From contig CANRDR010000023.1 of the NCBI GenBank assembly GCA_947629425.1, forward strand, positions 1 to 15,664: 15,664 bases of DNA, given 5' to 3'. Below are positions 1-6,319 of the stretch, piece after piece. This DNA is from an uncultured Bacilli bacterium. GTDB taxonomy: Bacteria > Bacillota_I > Bacilli_A > RF39 > UBA660. A program made the translations under genes and the position numbers. The notes below the pieces were generated by a model, which worked only from the letters and a program-made list of their open reading frames with translations, did not search any database and was not told the DNA's origin. Position 1 is the first letter of the stretch; each line of letters starts with the position of its first letter.

Positions 1-1268
1 AAGATAATGAAAGATATTTTTATATAAATGTAAAAAATAGTAAAGATAATAATGAATCAGATACAGATATAGGATATGTATTAACAATAGAAAATGATAG
101 TAACTCAAAAGGATTATATAGATATATAGATTCATATGGAAATAGTAATGATGAATATGTTAAAACATTAGAAATAGAAGAACATATATTAAATGACTAT
201 AATAAAGAAGAAAGATTTAAAATAAGAGTAAAAAGTGAAAGTGCAGTAAAAACAGAAATAAAATATAAAGTAAAAATAAATTGTTATCAAAAAGAAGAAA
301 CTGGAATAGTAAATCCATATAAAGAGGGAACACTTGCATATTCTATATTTGAAAATGCAAAAAATGCATATATAAAAAGTAGTGAAGATAAAACAATATT
401 ATCAAGAATACCAAAAACAGTGCCAGCACAACAGGTAAGTAGTGATGATGAAAGAACATTATCAATGACAGAAGATGACTACGGTAATTCATACTATTTT
501 AGAGGAAATGTAATAGATAATTATTTAAACTTTAATAATATGTGTTGGAGAATAGTAAGAATAGAGGGAGATGGTTCAATAAAGTTAATATTAGAAGACA
601 AAACAACAACATGTGAAACAGCAACAGGAGGAGCAAATGCATTTATAGGAGAAGGTGCATGGGGTTATAAAGGGAAAGTTTCAAGCACTAGTGATCTTTT
701 AGATTTTGATTATGAAAATAATGTAGGTGGTAAATTAGAAAATAGACCAGGTGCAAAACAATTAATTGATGAATGGTTAAGTAATTTTGATAAAGAATTA
801 CTAAAAGAAGACAACTGGTGTATAGGAAATTTAACGAATTGGTATAAATGGGGAGATTGGAATAACATTATTAATAATAATGATATCAAGAAATTTGTTT
901 ATTCTGAAGCGGTTAAAAGAACAACTGGTTTAAAAATTACAAATTTAAAGTGTGAAGAAAATAATAAATCAATAAAAGATTATGGAGGATTATTAACAAT
1001 AGATGAATTTTTAAATGCAGGTTTTAATACAGCATTAAATATAAGCCATGATAATGTATATTTACAATTAAAAAATAATACTTCTGAATGGTGGTTATTA
1101 AGTGTTTATGGTCGTAATTTATATACAAGTCATGGAAGTTTTTGTGTTCTTCATAATGGTGGAGATGGTATAAATGCTCTACATATGATACGTCCATCCA
1201 TAGTACTAATCCCAAATATTGAACTAATAAAAGTTGATGGAACAAAAGAAAATCCATATTTGATTTAA
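1..1268 (+). CDS. Secreted surface protein with DUF6273-like C-terminal module (5' end off window)
   Basis: The frame is open without a stop from base 3 to the TAA at 1266-1268, so the gene starts left of the window; the GTG at 420 is only the first start-like codon in the visible part and has no good ribosome binding site. At least 421 residues are visible. The N-terminal visible part is beta-rich and polar, resembling the TasA/SipW-substrate-like regions that precede such modules. From about base 490 comes SYYFRGN, followed by NMCWRIVRI and KLILEDK, then WWLLSVYGRN and RPSIVL near the end, and a terminal GTKENPYLI. The WWL...RPsivL pattern is that of DUF6273-like/lectin-like surface domains. 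About 30 of 44 residues of the YYFRGN block match the protein at 8716-10083. Probably an exported surface or appendage protein; exact function unknown. Confidence 0.8.
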   Translation, partial: DNERYFYINVKNSKDNNESDTDIGYVLTIENDSNSKGLYRYIDSYGNSNDEYVKTLEIEEHILNDYNKEERFKIRVKSESAVKTEIKYKVKINCYQKEETGIVNPYKEGTLAYSIFENAKNAYIKSSEDKTILSRIPKTVPAQQVSSDDERTLSMTEDDYGNSYYFRGNVIDNYLNFNNMCWRIVRIEGDGSIKLILEDKTTTCETATGGANAFIGEGAWGYKGKVSSTSDLLDFDYENNVGGKLENRPGAKQLIDEWLSNFDKELLKEDNWCIGNLTNWYKWGDWNNIINNNDIKKFVYSEAVKRTTGLKITNLKCEENNKSIKDYGGLLTIDEFLNAGFNTALNISHDNVYLQLKNNTSEWWLLSVYGRNLYTSHGSFCVLHNGGDGINALHMIRPSIVLIPNIELIKVDGTKENPYLI

Positions 1269-1271
1269 TTT

Positions 1272-1298
1272 TGCTAGCCCATAAACTAGTATTTTTTT
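1272..1298 (+). terminator. Probable rho-independent terminator after the left-edge surface protein
   Basis: A short stem of 1272-1277 (TGCTAG) with 1286-1291 (CTAGTA, one G-T pair) and an 8-nt loop is followed by seven Ts at 1292-1298. The stem is weak but lies four bases after the stop codon. Confidence 0.45.
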
Positions 1299-1369
1299 CT
1301 TTTATTATAAAAAAAGTATAAAAAAATTTAAATGTTCGACACCAACTGACACAGTTCGTGAATATTTTG

Positions 1370-1378
1370 TGTTAATAT
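1370..1378 (+). promoter_or_regulatory. Candidate extended -10 promoter for the small hydrophobic peptide gene
   Basis: TG-T-TAATAT at 1370-1378 fits an extended -10 element. No good -35 lies at 17 nt (CTGACA at 1346-1351 is 21 nt away). It would start transcription near 1385, exactly where the 11-nt segment complementary to the 3' end begins (1386-1396). Confidence 0.35.
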
Positions 1379-1409
1379 AGCAACTAACACATCAAATTGT
1401 GGGAGAATG

Positions 1410-1436
1410 ATACCTTCCTAGAATAAGTGGAGGTAT
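1410..1436 (+). promoter_or_regulatory. Shine-Dalgarno-sequestering hairpin
   Basis: ATACCTTCC (1410-1418) pairs with GGAGGTAT (1429-1436), with one bulged T and a 10-nt loop. The right arm contains the whole ribosome binding site of the peptide starting at 1439, so the folded mRNA would be translationally silent. SD occlusion of this kind is characteristic of type I toxin mRNAs. Confidence 0.55.
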
Positions 1437-1438
1437 AT

Positions 1439-1516
1439 ATGATGAAAGAAAAAGTATTTTATCAAATAGTTATATTCTTGTTAATTTTTATTATAATTTA
1501 TCTATTAAATAGATAA
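1439..1516 (+). CDS. Small hydrophobic peptide, candidate type I toxin (25 aa)
   Basis: The ORF encodes MMKEKVFYQIVIF followed by LLIFIIIYLLNR: a charged N-terminus, one uninterrupted hydrophobic helix of about 18 residues, and a terminal Arg. This is the usual design of membrane-acting type I toxins, though I do not recognise a named family. The start is supported by TGGAGG at 1428-1433, five bases before the first of two adjacent ATGs (1439, 1442). The SD is buried in a hairpin (1410-1436). The end of the gene, including the stop, lies in a 16-bp perfect inverted repeat (1491-1523). The presumed mRNA ends (1386-1396 and 1658-1668) are complementary, and an antisense RNA with promoter and terminator faces it. 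It could instead be an unrelated small membrane protein; toxicity is inference. Confidence 0.55.
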   Translation: MMKEKVFYQIVIFLLIFIIIYLLNR

Positions 1517-1523
1517 ATTATAA
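1491..1523 (+). repeat. 16-bp perfect inverted repeat across the stop codon of the small peptide gene
   Basis: 1491-1506 and 1508-1523 are exact reverse complements around A1507. The arms read TTATAATTTATCTATT and AATAGATAAATTATAA. In RNA they form a long AU hairpin covering the last codons and the stop. No T-run follows, so it is not a terminator; it more likely gives mRNA structure or stability. Confidence 0.75.
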
Positions 1524-1586
1524 AACATCATAGACATAACAAAATGTATCATCTTAGATAAACTAGATGTTTAAAAATAAAAAAAC

Positions 1587-1624
1587 AAGACATTCTTTTC
1601 CACAGTGGGGTTTTGGAATGTCTT
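1587..1624 (-). terminator. Intrinsic terminator, minus strand (antisense RNA and/or ger operon)
   Basis: AAGACATTC (1587-1595) and GAATGTCTT (1616-1624) form a perfect 9-bp stem with a possible inner CCA/TGG pairing. Read on the minus strand it is followed by GTTTTTTTATTTTT (1573-1586). Reading rightwards the tract is all A, so the terminator works for minus-strand transcripts. It would also stop read-through from gerAB, which ends at 1734. Confidence 0.75.
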
Positions 1625-1642
1625 TCGAACATAATCGGAAGG

Positions 1643-1670
1643 CATCAAACTTCCATGTTTGATGTGTTTT
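1643..1670 (+). terminator. Possible 3' end of the small peptide mRNA
   Basis: CATCAAAC (1643-1650) and GTTTGATG (1657-1664) form a perfect 8-bp stem with loop TTCCAT, followed by TGTTTT. An alternative stem, GGAAG/CTTCC at 1638-1653, excludes it. Segment 1658-1668 is also complementary to 1386-1396 at the presumed 5' end of the mRNA. Confidence 0.4.
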
Positions 1671-1689
1671 AATTTACCTATCCAACTAA

Positions 1690-1718
1690 TTTATAACATA
1701 AATAAATTTAGTTGTAAA
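1690..1718 (-). promoter_or_regulatory. Sigma-A promoter for the antisense RNA
   Basis: On the minus strand: -35 TTTACA (1718-1713), a spacer of exactly 17 nt, and -10 TATAAA (1695-1690) preceded by TGT, which gives an extended -10. The predicted start is near 1683. It sits just after the gerAB stop and no coding sequence lies downstream of it. Confidence 0.55.
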
Positions 1719-1733
1719 TGATAAATTTAAAAG

Positions 1734-2747
1734 TTATTTATTCTTTTTTAATTTAAATGTATTTATATTTAACAAAATATATGCTATTAAAATAACTAAA
1801 CACATAATCCAATGAATATCATAAGTTACAAGTAAAAATATTAAATTATCTAAAAAATATGAAGTAATAAAATATAAAATAATAATTAAAAATATAGGAT
1901 AAATCCATTTCTTTTTAGTAATTTCATAGCTAATATCAAATAATATTTTACTACATAAACATAAATAAACATATATAGTAAATAACCAACTAAATGAAAG
2001 TAAATTTTCTATATTATTTATAAAATCTAATAAACTTATCTTTTTTAAAATAACATATTCAGGATATTTAAATAATTTAATTAAATCTATACCTAATATA
2101 CCTTGAGTAATTAACATATATATAATTAAAACTAAATTACTAAATAAATAATGTCTAATTAATCTTTTATTCTTATCTTTAAACTTATAATTAATACCAC
2201 CTAGTAATATATTAGGAACTACACTATATAAAGCAAATTCAAAAGATACTTTTAATACTTTAATAAAACTAACATTAAATAAAGGAAAATAATTTAAAAA
2301 TCTTATTTCAGGTATTAAAGTAATATAAGAAAATCCTAATATTAATAAACATAATATAAGTAATATAGAAGATATTTTAAAACTAACTTTAATATTTTGA
2401 ATATTAGTATATATTATTGCAAGTAATAAAGGTAAGACAATAACAAATTTATTAGTATCAATTAAATATATACTATTAATTAAATTAATAAATTCAACTA
2501 AACCTATAATTAATAATATAAATATAAGAATAAACATAATAATTTTTTTAAATTTACTACTATTATAAAAAGACATATTATTAATAATATATAATAATAT
2601 AACTCCAAAAAACGTACCTAAAATTAAACAAAATATAGTACTTTCTTTAGCAGAGGACAATATTCTAGATATACCTATACCTAAAAATAATGCTTTAGAT
2701 AGAAAATGTGTTAAAGATAAATAATCAAATTCATTACTTTTCTCCAT
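1734..2747 (-). CDS. gerAB: Spore germination receptor subunit B (GerAB-type permease)
   Basis: A 337-residue integral membrane protein with about ten hydrophobic segments and short charged loops. Its length and layout are those of the endospore GerAB/GerKB subunits, distant members of the APC amino-acid transporter superfamily thought to bind the germinant in the spore inner membrane. The N-terminus (LTHFLSKALFLGIGISR) is in the family's style. I choose the ATG at 2747 because GGAGGGG lies five bases upstream of it; a TTG at 2759 would overlap that site. The gene overlaps the end of gerAC by 14 nt, so it is probably translationally coupled as the last gene of the A-C-B operon. The assignment rests on topology plus the neighbours; germinant specificity cannot be read. 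Confidence 0.85.
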   Translation of the reverse strand: MEKSNEFDYLSLTHFLSKALFLGIGISRILSSAKESTIFCLILGTFFGVILLYIINNMSFYNSSKFKKIIMFILIFILLIIGLVEFINLINSIYLIDTNKFVIVLPLLLAIIYTNIQNIKVSFKISSILLILCLLILGFSYITLIPEIRFLNYFPLFNVSFIKVLKVSFEFALYSVVPNILLGGINYKFKDKNKRLIRHYLFSNLVLIIYMLITQGILGIDLIKLFKYPEYVILKKISLLDFINNIENLLSFSWLFTIYVYLCLCSKILFDISYEITKKKWIYPIFLIIILYFITSYFLDNLIFLLVTYDIHWIMCLVILIAYILLNINTFKLKKNK

Positions 2748-3813
2748 GTTCCCCTCCAATAGTATTTAATATTAAACCTTTCTTAGTTATTTCAAGATTA
2801 ACATCTATATCAATATCATTATCATAAAAATTATATTTAAGTGTACCAAACTTTCTATATATATAATCATTAATACCTAATATATCACTTTTATCTTTTT
2901 TTAATTTATTAATTAATTTAACAATATTTTCTTTTATAGAATTAGAAGAATGTTTATTTAAATCTTCTATAGTTTTTATCTTTTTTAAATCCATATTAGT
3001 TCCTACTGAATCTAAATTAGCCTTTATATCTATTTTTAATTTAATTTTATTATCATCAAATTTATAGCTAGTTTTATTTTGTTCTATTTTTAATACATAT
3101 GGACAATCTTCATATATAAAATTTAAAAATATTTGATTATTAGTATCACTTATAATATTAATTAATTTTATTTCATCTTCATTTAAAGAACCAACTATTT
3201 TTTGTTTATTAAAATAATATGCTTCATCAATAGTTAGTTTTTTATCTTTAACACTTATTTTATTTAAAGTAATATCTATATAAGGATTAACATAATTATA
3301 TAATTTTTGTAAAAAATCATATTTAGTAGTAGCACCACTATTATTGCTATAAGTTATTATTCCTCTTACTTTTTCTCCTAATATTGGATTATCTTCATCT
3401 TTTGTTTTTTGTAACTCTTCTGCATCATCTGTTACTAAAATAAAATAATTAGTATTTAACTGTATACTTTTTTCAAAATAATTTAACAAATATTCTAAAT
3501 CTTCATTAACAACATCTTTAGAAAATATTACTGCATTAGTATGTACAAAGTATAAATTTTTAGAAATACTTAATGAAGCATTATCTAAAGCATCTTTTAA
3601 ATTGCTACCTTTTCCTTCTACAAAATACGCTACTTTTTTGCTCTTATTTTCACTTTTTTCTTCTTTATATAATTCTATATAAGTTACATATTTATCATCT
3701 TTTTTATCTACTATAATACTAGATACTATTGCAATATCATTTAAGCTTTTATAGTTAGTATTACATCCTGATAATGTTAAACTAATTAAAATTAAAAGTA
3801 TTATTTTTTTCAT
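2734..3813 (-). CDS. gerAC: Spore germination lipoprotein (GerAC-type)
   Basis: A 359-residue lipoprotein. The N-terminus MKKIILLILISLTLSGC is a signal peptide ending in the lipobox LSGC with Cys17 as the lipidation site. It continues with LNDIAIVSSIIVDK, the family's usual opening after the lipid anchor (Ger(x)C family), and the length is typical. It forms the peripheral C subunit of the Ger receptor on the outer face of the spore inner membrane. The start ATG is preceded by AAAGGAGC and overlaps the gerAA stop as ATGA (4 nt), and its 3' end overlaps gerAB. Order A-C-B is that of gerK-type operons. No odd features. Confidence 0.9.
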   Translation of the reverse strand: MKKIILLILISLTLSGCNTNYKSLNDIAIVSSIIVDKKDDKYVTYIELYKEEKSENKSKKVAYFVEGKGSNLKDALDNASLSISKNLYFVHTNAVIFSKDVVNEDLEYLLNYFEKSIQLNTNYFILVTDDAEELQKTKDEDNPILGEKVRGIITYSNNSGATTKYDFLQKLYNYVNPYIDITLNKISVKDKKLTIDEAYYFNKQKIVGSLNEDEIKLINIISDTNNQIFLNFIYEDCPYVLKIEQNKTSYKFDDNKIKLKIDIKANLDSVGTNMDLKKIKTIEDLNKHSSNSIKENIVKLINKLKKDKSDILGINDYIYRKFGTLKYNFYDNDIDIDVNLEITKKGLILNTIGGEHGEK

Positions 3814-5201
3814 GATTTGCTCCTTTTAATATTATTAGTTAAATATGCACTTCTTTTATTATTCATTTTAGAAAAAATTGTTTCTTTTAAATAAGCCAAG
3901 TCTAATGGTTTAACTGGAAATGTATAATTATAATAGAATGATTTGTAGCTAACAATATTTATTAAAAATAATATAATTGATATACATATTCCATATAATC
4001 CATAGAATGCAGCAAGTAGTAAGAAAATAAATCTCCATAATCTTATAGCACCTGTCATATCATTATCGGTGAATATTAAACTAGTTATATATGTAATTGC
4101 AACAACTATTATCATTATAGGACTAACTATTCCAGCATTAACTGCTGCTTCTCCTAAAATTAAAGCACCTAATATACTTATTGCAGAACCGTAAGAATTA
4201 GGAAATCTTAAATCACTTTCTTTTAATATTTCACAAATTATTAACATAATTAATGCTTCAACTATTGCAGGAAAGGGAACACCACTACGTTGGGTTGAAA
4301 AATTAATTAAAAGAGGGAGTGGTATTGTTTCTTGATTATAATTTGTTGCCGCAATATAATAGGCAGGTATCATAATCGATAGAAAAAAACAAGTAACTCT
4401 TAACATTCTTAAGAAGTTGCTATTTATAGATTTTATATAATTATCTGTATTAGGATTAAAATAATCCGCTAAAAAAGAAGGTAATATTAGTGCAAAAGGG
4501 GAGTTGTCTACTAATATAACTAATTTACCATTTAATAAACTAGTACATATTAAATCAGGTCTTTCTGATAATTTAATTATTGGAAATGGATTTTTATTAT
4601 TACCTAAATGTTTTTTTAATACTCCTGCATCGAGTATTCCATCTATATCTATATTTTTTATCTTTTTTTCTATATCTTTAACTAATTTCATATCAGTAAT
4701 ATTATCTATATATAATATATTTATTATAGTTTTAGTATCTCTACCTATAGTATCTACTTTATGTTTTAAATGTCTTGTTTTTAATCTTCTTTTAATTAAA
4801 CCCAAATTCTTTTGTATATTTTCAACAAATGAATCTTTTGGTCCATATAAAGATGGTTCTGTAGTAGATTCTGCTATACTTCTATCTAAATCAGCTTTAG
4901 CCTCAATACCATATATTTTATTAAATACAATTATTATTGCATAACCATTAAAAAGATAATATTCTATTTTATCTTTATTATCTATTAAAATAAAATGTGG
5001 TGACGGTATGCTTTTCATTATGTTAAGTATGTTAGAATTATTAGAAATACCTTTTAATATATAATCATTAATTCTATCTCCACTTGATAAAGTTTCTAGA
5101 TAGAATAAGTGAACAGTATTAAACTGAACATTAATTTTTTTATATATTAAATCTCCACAATCTTTTAATTCATCGAATACATAATTAACAAGTTTATTCA
5201 T
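3810..5201 (-). CDS. gerAA: Spore germination receptor subunit A (GerAA-type)
   Basis: 463 residues, close to the usual length of GerA-family A subunits. The N-terminal soluble half contains the signature EPSLYGPKDSFVENI and then LGLIKRRLK (about residues 115-142), matching the family's E-x-x-x-GPrexFvE...LIrRR pattern. The C-terminal half has about five membrane segments including RSGVPFP, CEILKESDLRFP and GALILGEAAVNAGIVSP (about 305-360). I prefer ATG 5201 over ATG 5213: only 5201 has a Shine-Dalgarno-like GGTGA at proper distance, and the sigma-G-like promoter at 5217-5246 would start transcription around 5210, after the upstream ATG. The stop is TGA, overlapping the gerAC start. First gene of the receptor operon; its product forms a complex with the B and C subunits in the spore inner membrane. 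Confidence 0.92.
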   Translation of the reverse strand: MNKLVNYVFDELKDCGDLIYKKINVQFNTVHLFYLETLSSGDRINDYILKGISNNSNILNIMKSIPSPHFILIDNKDKIEYYLFNGYAIIIVFNKIYGIEAKADLDRSIAESTTEPSLYGPKDSFVENIQKNLGLIKRRLKTRHLKHKVDTIGRDTKTIINILYIDNITDMKLVKDIEKKIKNIDIDGILDAGVLKKHLGNNKNPFPIIKLSERPDLICTSLLNGKLVILVDNSPFALILPSFLADYFNPNTDNYIKSINSNFLRMLRVTCFFLSIMIPAYYIAATNYNQETIPLPLLINFSTQRSGVPFPAIVEALIMLIICEILKESDLRFPNSYGSAISILGALILGEAAVNAGIVSPIMIIVVAITYITSLIFTDNDMTGAIRLWRFIFLLLAAFYGLYGICISIILFLINIVSYKSFYYNYTFPVKPLDLAYLKETIFSKMNNKRSAYLTNNIKRSKS

Positions 5202-5216
5202 ACTCGTCACCATTTA

Positions 5217-5246
5217 TAGTATGTATTTTTATAATTTATTTATACA
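5217..5246 (-). promoter_or_regulatory. Sigma-G-like (forespore) promoter of the ger operon
   Basis: On the minus strand: TGTATA (5246-5241; GTATA fits gHATR), a 17-nt spacer, then CATACTA (5223-5217; fits CATnHTA). Both boxes and the spacing match the Bacillus sigma-G consensus. Germination receptor operons are known sigma-G targets. The predicted leader to ATG 5201 is only about 10 nt. Confidence 0.65.
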
Positions 5247-5253
5247 ATATTAT

Positions 5254-5282
5254 TTGATATAAAAAAAATATTAAAGTATAAT
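5254..5282 (+). promoter_or_regulatory. Sigma-A promoter of murB
   Basis: TTGATA (5254-5259), a 17-nt spacer and TATAAT (5277-5282) put the start near 5289, about 29 nt before the murB ATG. It is back to back with the ger promoter, the two -35 boxes being 7 nt apart. Confidence 0.65.
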
Positions 5283-5317
5283 TAAATTAATAAAAAATAT
5301 ATTTTAGTAGGTGAAAT

Positions 5318-6190
5318 ATGGAAGAATATGGAGAAATTATAAAAAATGCTAATTTAAAAGATTATAATACTTATAAAATAGGAGGTATTTGTAAATATTT
5401 AATTAAACCATATAATATAGAATGTTTAAAAAAATTAATAGAATATTTAAAAGAAAATAATTTAAAATATTTTATATTAGGTAAGGGTAGCAATGTTATA
5501 CTTCCAGATTCTATATTTAGTGGTGTAGTTATTTTATTAAGCAATATAAACAAAATAGAAATAAATAATGATATTGTATATGCTGAAGCAGGCATTACTT
5601 TAAATAATTTAATAAATACTTTAATTAATAATAATTTAAAAGGATTAGAAAACTTATATGGAATACCTGGTACTTTAGGAGGTGCTATAGTTCAAAATGC
5701 AGGTGCTAATAAAGTAACTATAAGTGATTATTTAGTCGATGTAACTTATTTAGAAGATGGAATAATTAAAACATTAAAAAAAGAAGATTGTAATTTTAAA
5801 TATCGCTCTAGTAATTTTAAAAATGATAAAAATAAAATAATACTTTCATGTACTTTTAAATTAGATTATGCTAATAAATCTGATATGGAAAAAACAATAA
5901 AAGAAAACTTATTAAAAAGAAAAAATACACAACCTTTAGAATATCCTAATGCAGGTAGCGTATTTAAAAATTTAGATACTATTTCAGCAGGTAAACTAAT
6001 AGAAGATAATAATTTAAAAGGTTATCATATAAATGATGCTTATATATCAGAAAAACATGCTAATTTTATAATAAATAAAGGTAATGCTACATCTCAAGAT
6101 ATAAAAGATTTAATTAATTATATTAAAAAAACAATAAAAGAAAAAGAAAACATAGATTTAGAATTAGAACAAGAAATAATTAATTATTAA
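5318..6190 (+). CDS. murB: UDP-N-acetylenolpyruvoylglucosamine reductase (MurB)
   Basis: Reduces UDP-GlcNAc-enolpyruvate to UDP-MurNAc with NADPH and FAD in the cytoplasm, the second committed step of peptidoglycan precursor synthesis. 290 residues, usual for the short type II form. FAD-binding motifs are YKIGG (19-23), LGKGSNVI (54-61) and GIPGTLGGA followed by VQNAGA (115-130). Catalytic positions visible are Arg163 in YRSS, Ser214 in NAGSVFKN and the C-terminal Glu in LEQEI (284/286). GYHINDAYISEKHANFIIN (235-253) is the typical substrate-loop region. The start ATG has AGGTG upstream. It is a single-gene unit with its own promoter (5254-5282) and terminator (6198-6228), divergent from the ger operon. 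No missing residues seen. Confidence 0.97.
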   Translation: MEEYGEIIKNANLKDYNTYKIGGICKYLIKPYNIECLKKLIEYLKENNLKYFILGKGSNVILPDSIFSGVVILLSNINKIEINNDIVYAEAGITLNNLINTLINNNLKGLENLYGIPGTLGGAIVQNAGANKVTISDYLVDVTYLEDGIIKTLKKEDCNFKYRSSNFKNDKNKIILSCTFKLDYANKSDMEKTIKENLLKRKNTQPLEYPNAGSVFKNLDTISAGKLIEDNNLKGYHINDAYISEKHANFIINKGNATSQDIKDLINYIKKTIKEKENIDLELEQEIINY

Positions 6191-6197
6191 ATATATT

Positions 6198-6228
6198 AAC
6201 TTTAAAACATTACTTTTAAAGTTTTTTT
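6198..6228 (+). terminator. Intrinsic terminator after murB
   Basis: AACTTTAAAA (6198-6207) and TTTTAAAGTT (6214-6223) form a perfect 10-bp stem with loop CATTAC, followed by Ts to 6228. Confidence 0.85.
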
Positions 6229-6259
6229 ATTAATATACTATTTAATAACAGAAAAATAA

Positions 6260-6290
6260 TTGACATATTAGAGTTTATATATGATATAAT
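6260..6290 (+). promoter_or_regulatory. Promoter of the pilC-pilD operon
   Basis: A consensus -35 TTGACA (6260-6265) and consensus -10 TATAAT (6285-6290) with TG-A before it (extended -10). The spacer is 19 nt, longer than the optimum of 17, which the extended -10 may compensate. Confidence 0.6.
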
Positions 6291-6319
6291 AATTAAGTAT
6301 AATAAGGAGGTAAAATGTG

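Larger units (their letters stand above)
1575..1683 (-). ncRNA. Candidate antisense antitoxin RNA, about 105 nt
   Basis: On the minus strand a strong promoter (1690-1718) predicts a start near 1683, and an intrinsic terminator (stem 1616-1624/1587-1595) ends it near 1575-1580. No ORF with a ribosome binding site lies inside. The RNA would be fully complementary to the 3' part of the presumed + strand peptide mRNA. It carries a 5' hairpin (CATCAAAC/GTTTGATG in 1643-1664) whose loop is complementary to the loop in the mRNA, suited to kissing contact. 3'-overlapping antitoxins of this size are known for TxpA/RatA and BsrG/SR4. Transcription itself is inferred from the signals. Confidence 0.45.

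Noticed and set aside
420..422. GTG at 420 as start of the first protein
   Set aside because: The frame is open and protein-like upstream to base 3 and there is no ribosome binding site; the gene simply begins outside the window.
1024..1257. Minus-strand ORF of 77 codons
   Set aside because: Antisense to the conserved C-terminal module of the left-edge surface protein, His/Tyr-rich shadow composition, no ribosome binding site.
1332..1632. 8-bp inverted repeat (ATGTTCGA / TCGAACAT) as ends of a small mobile element
   Set aside because: No target duplication or transposase; such matches arise by chance in 300 nt of AT-rich DNA. Noted only as possible RNA pairing.
4504..4944. Plus-strand ORF of 146 codons inside gerAA
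   Set aside because: It is the complement of a strongly conserved GerAA coding region and has no start signal.
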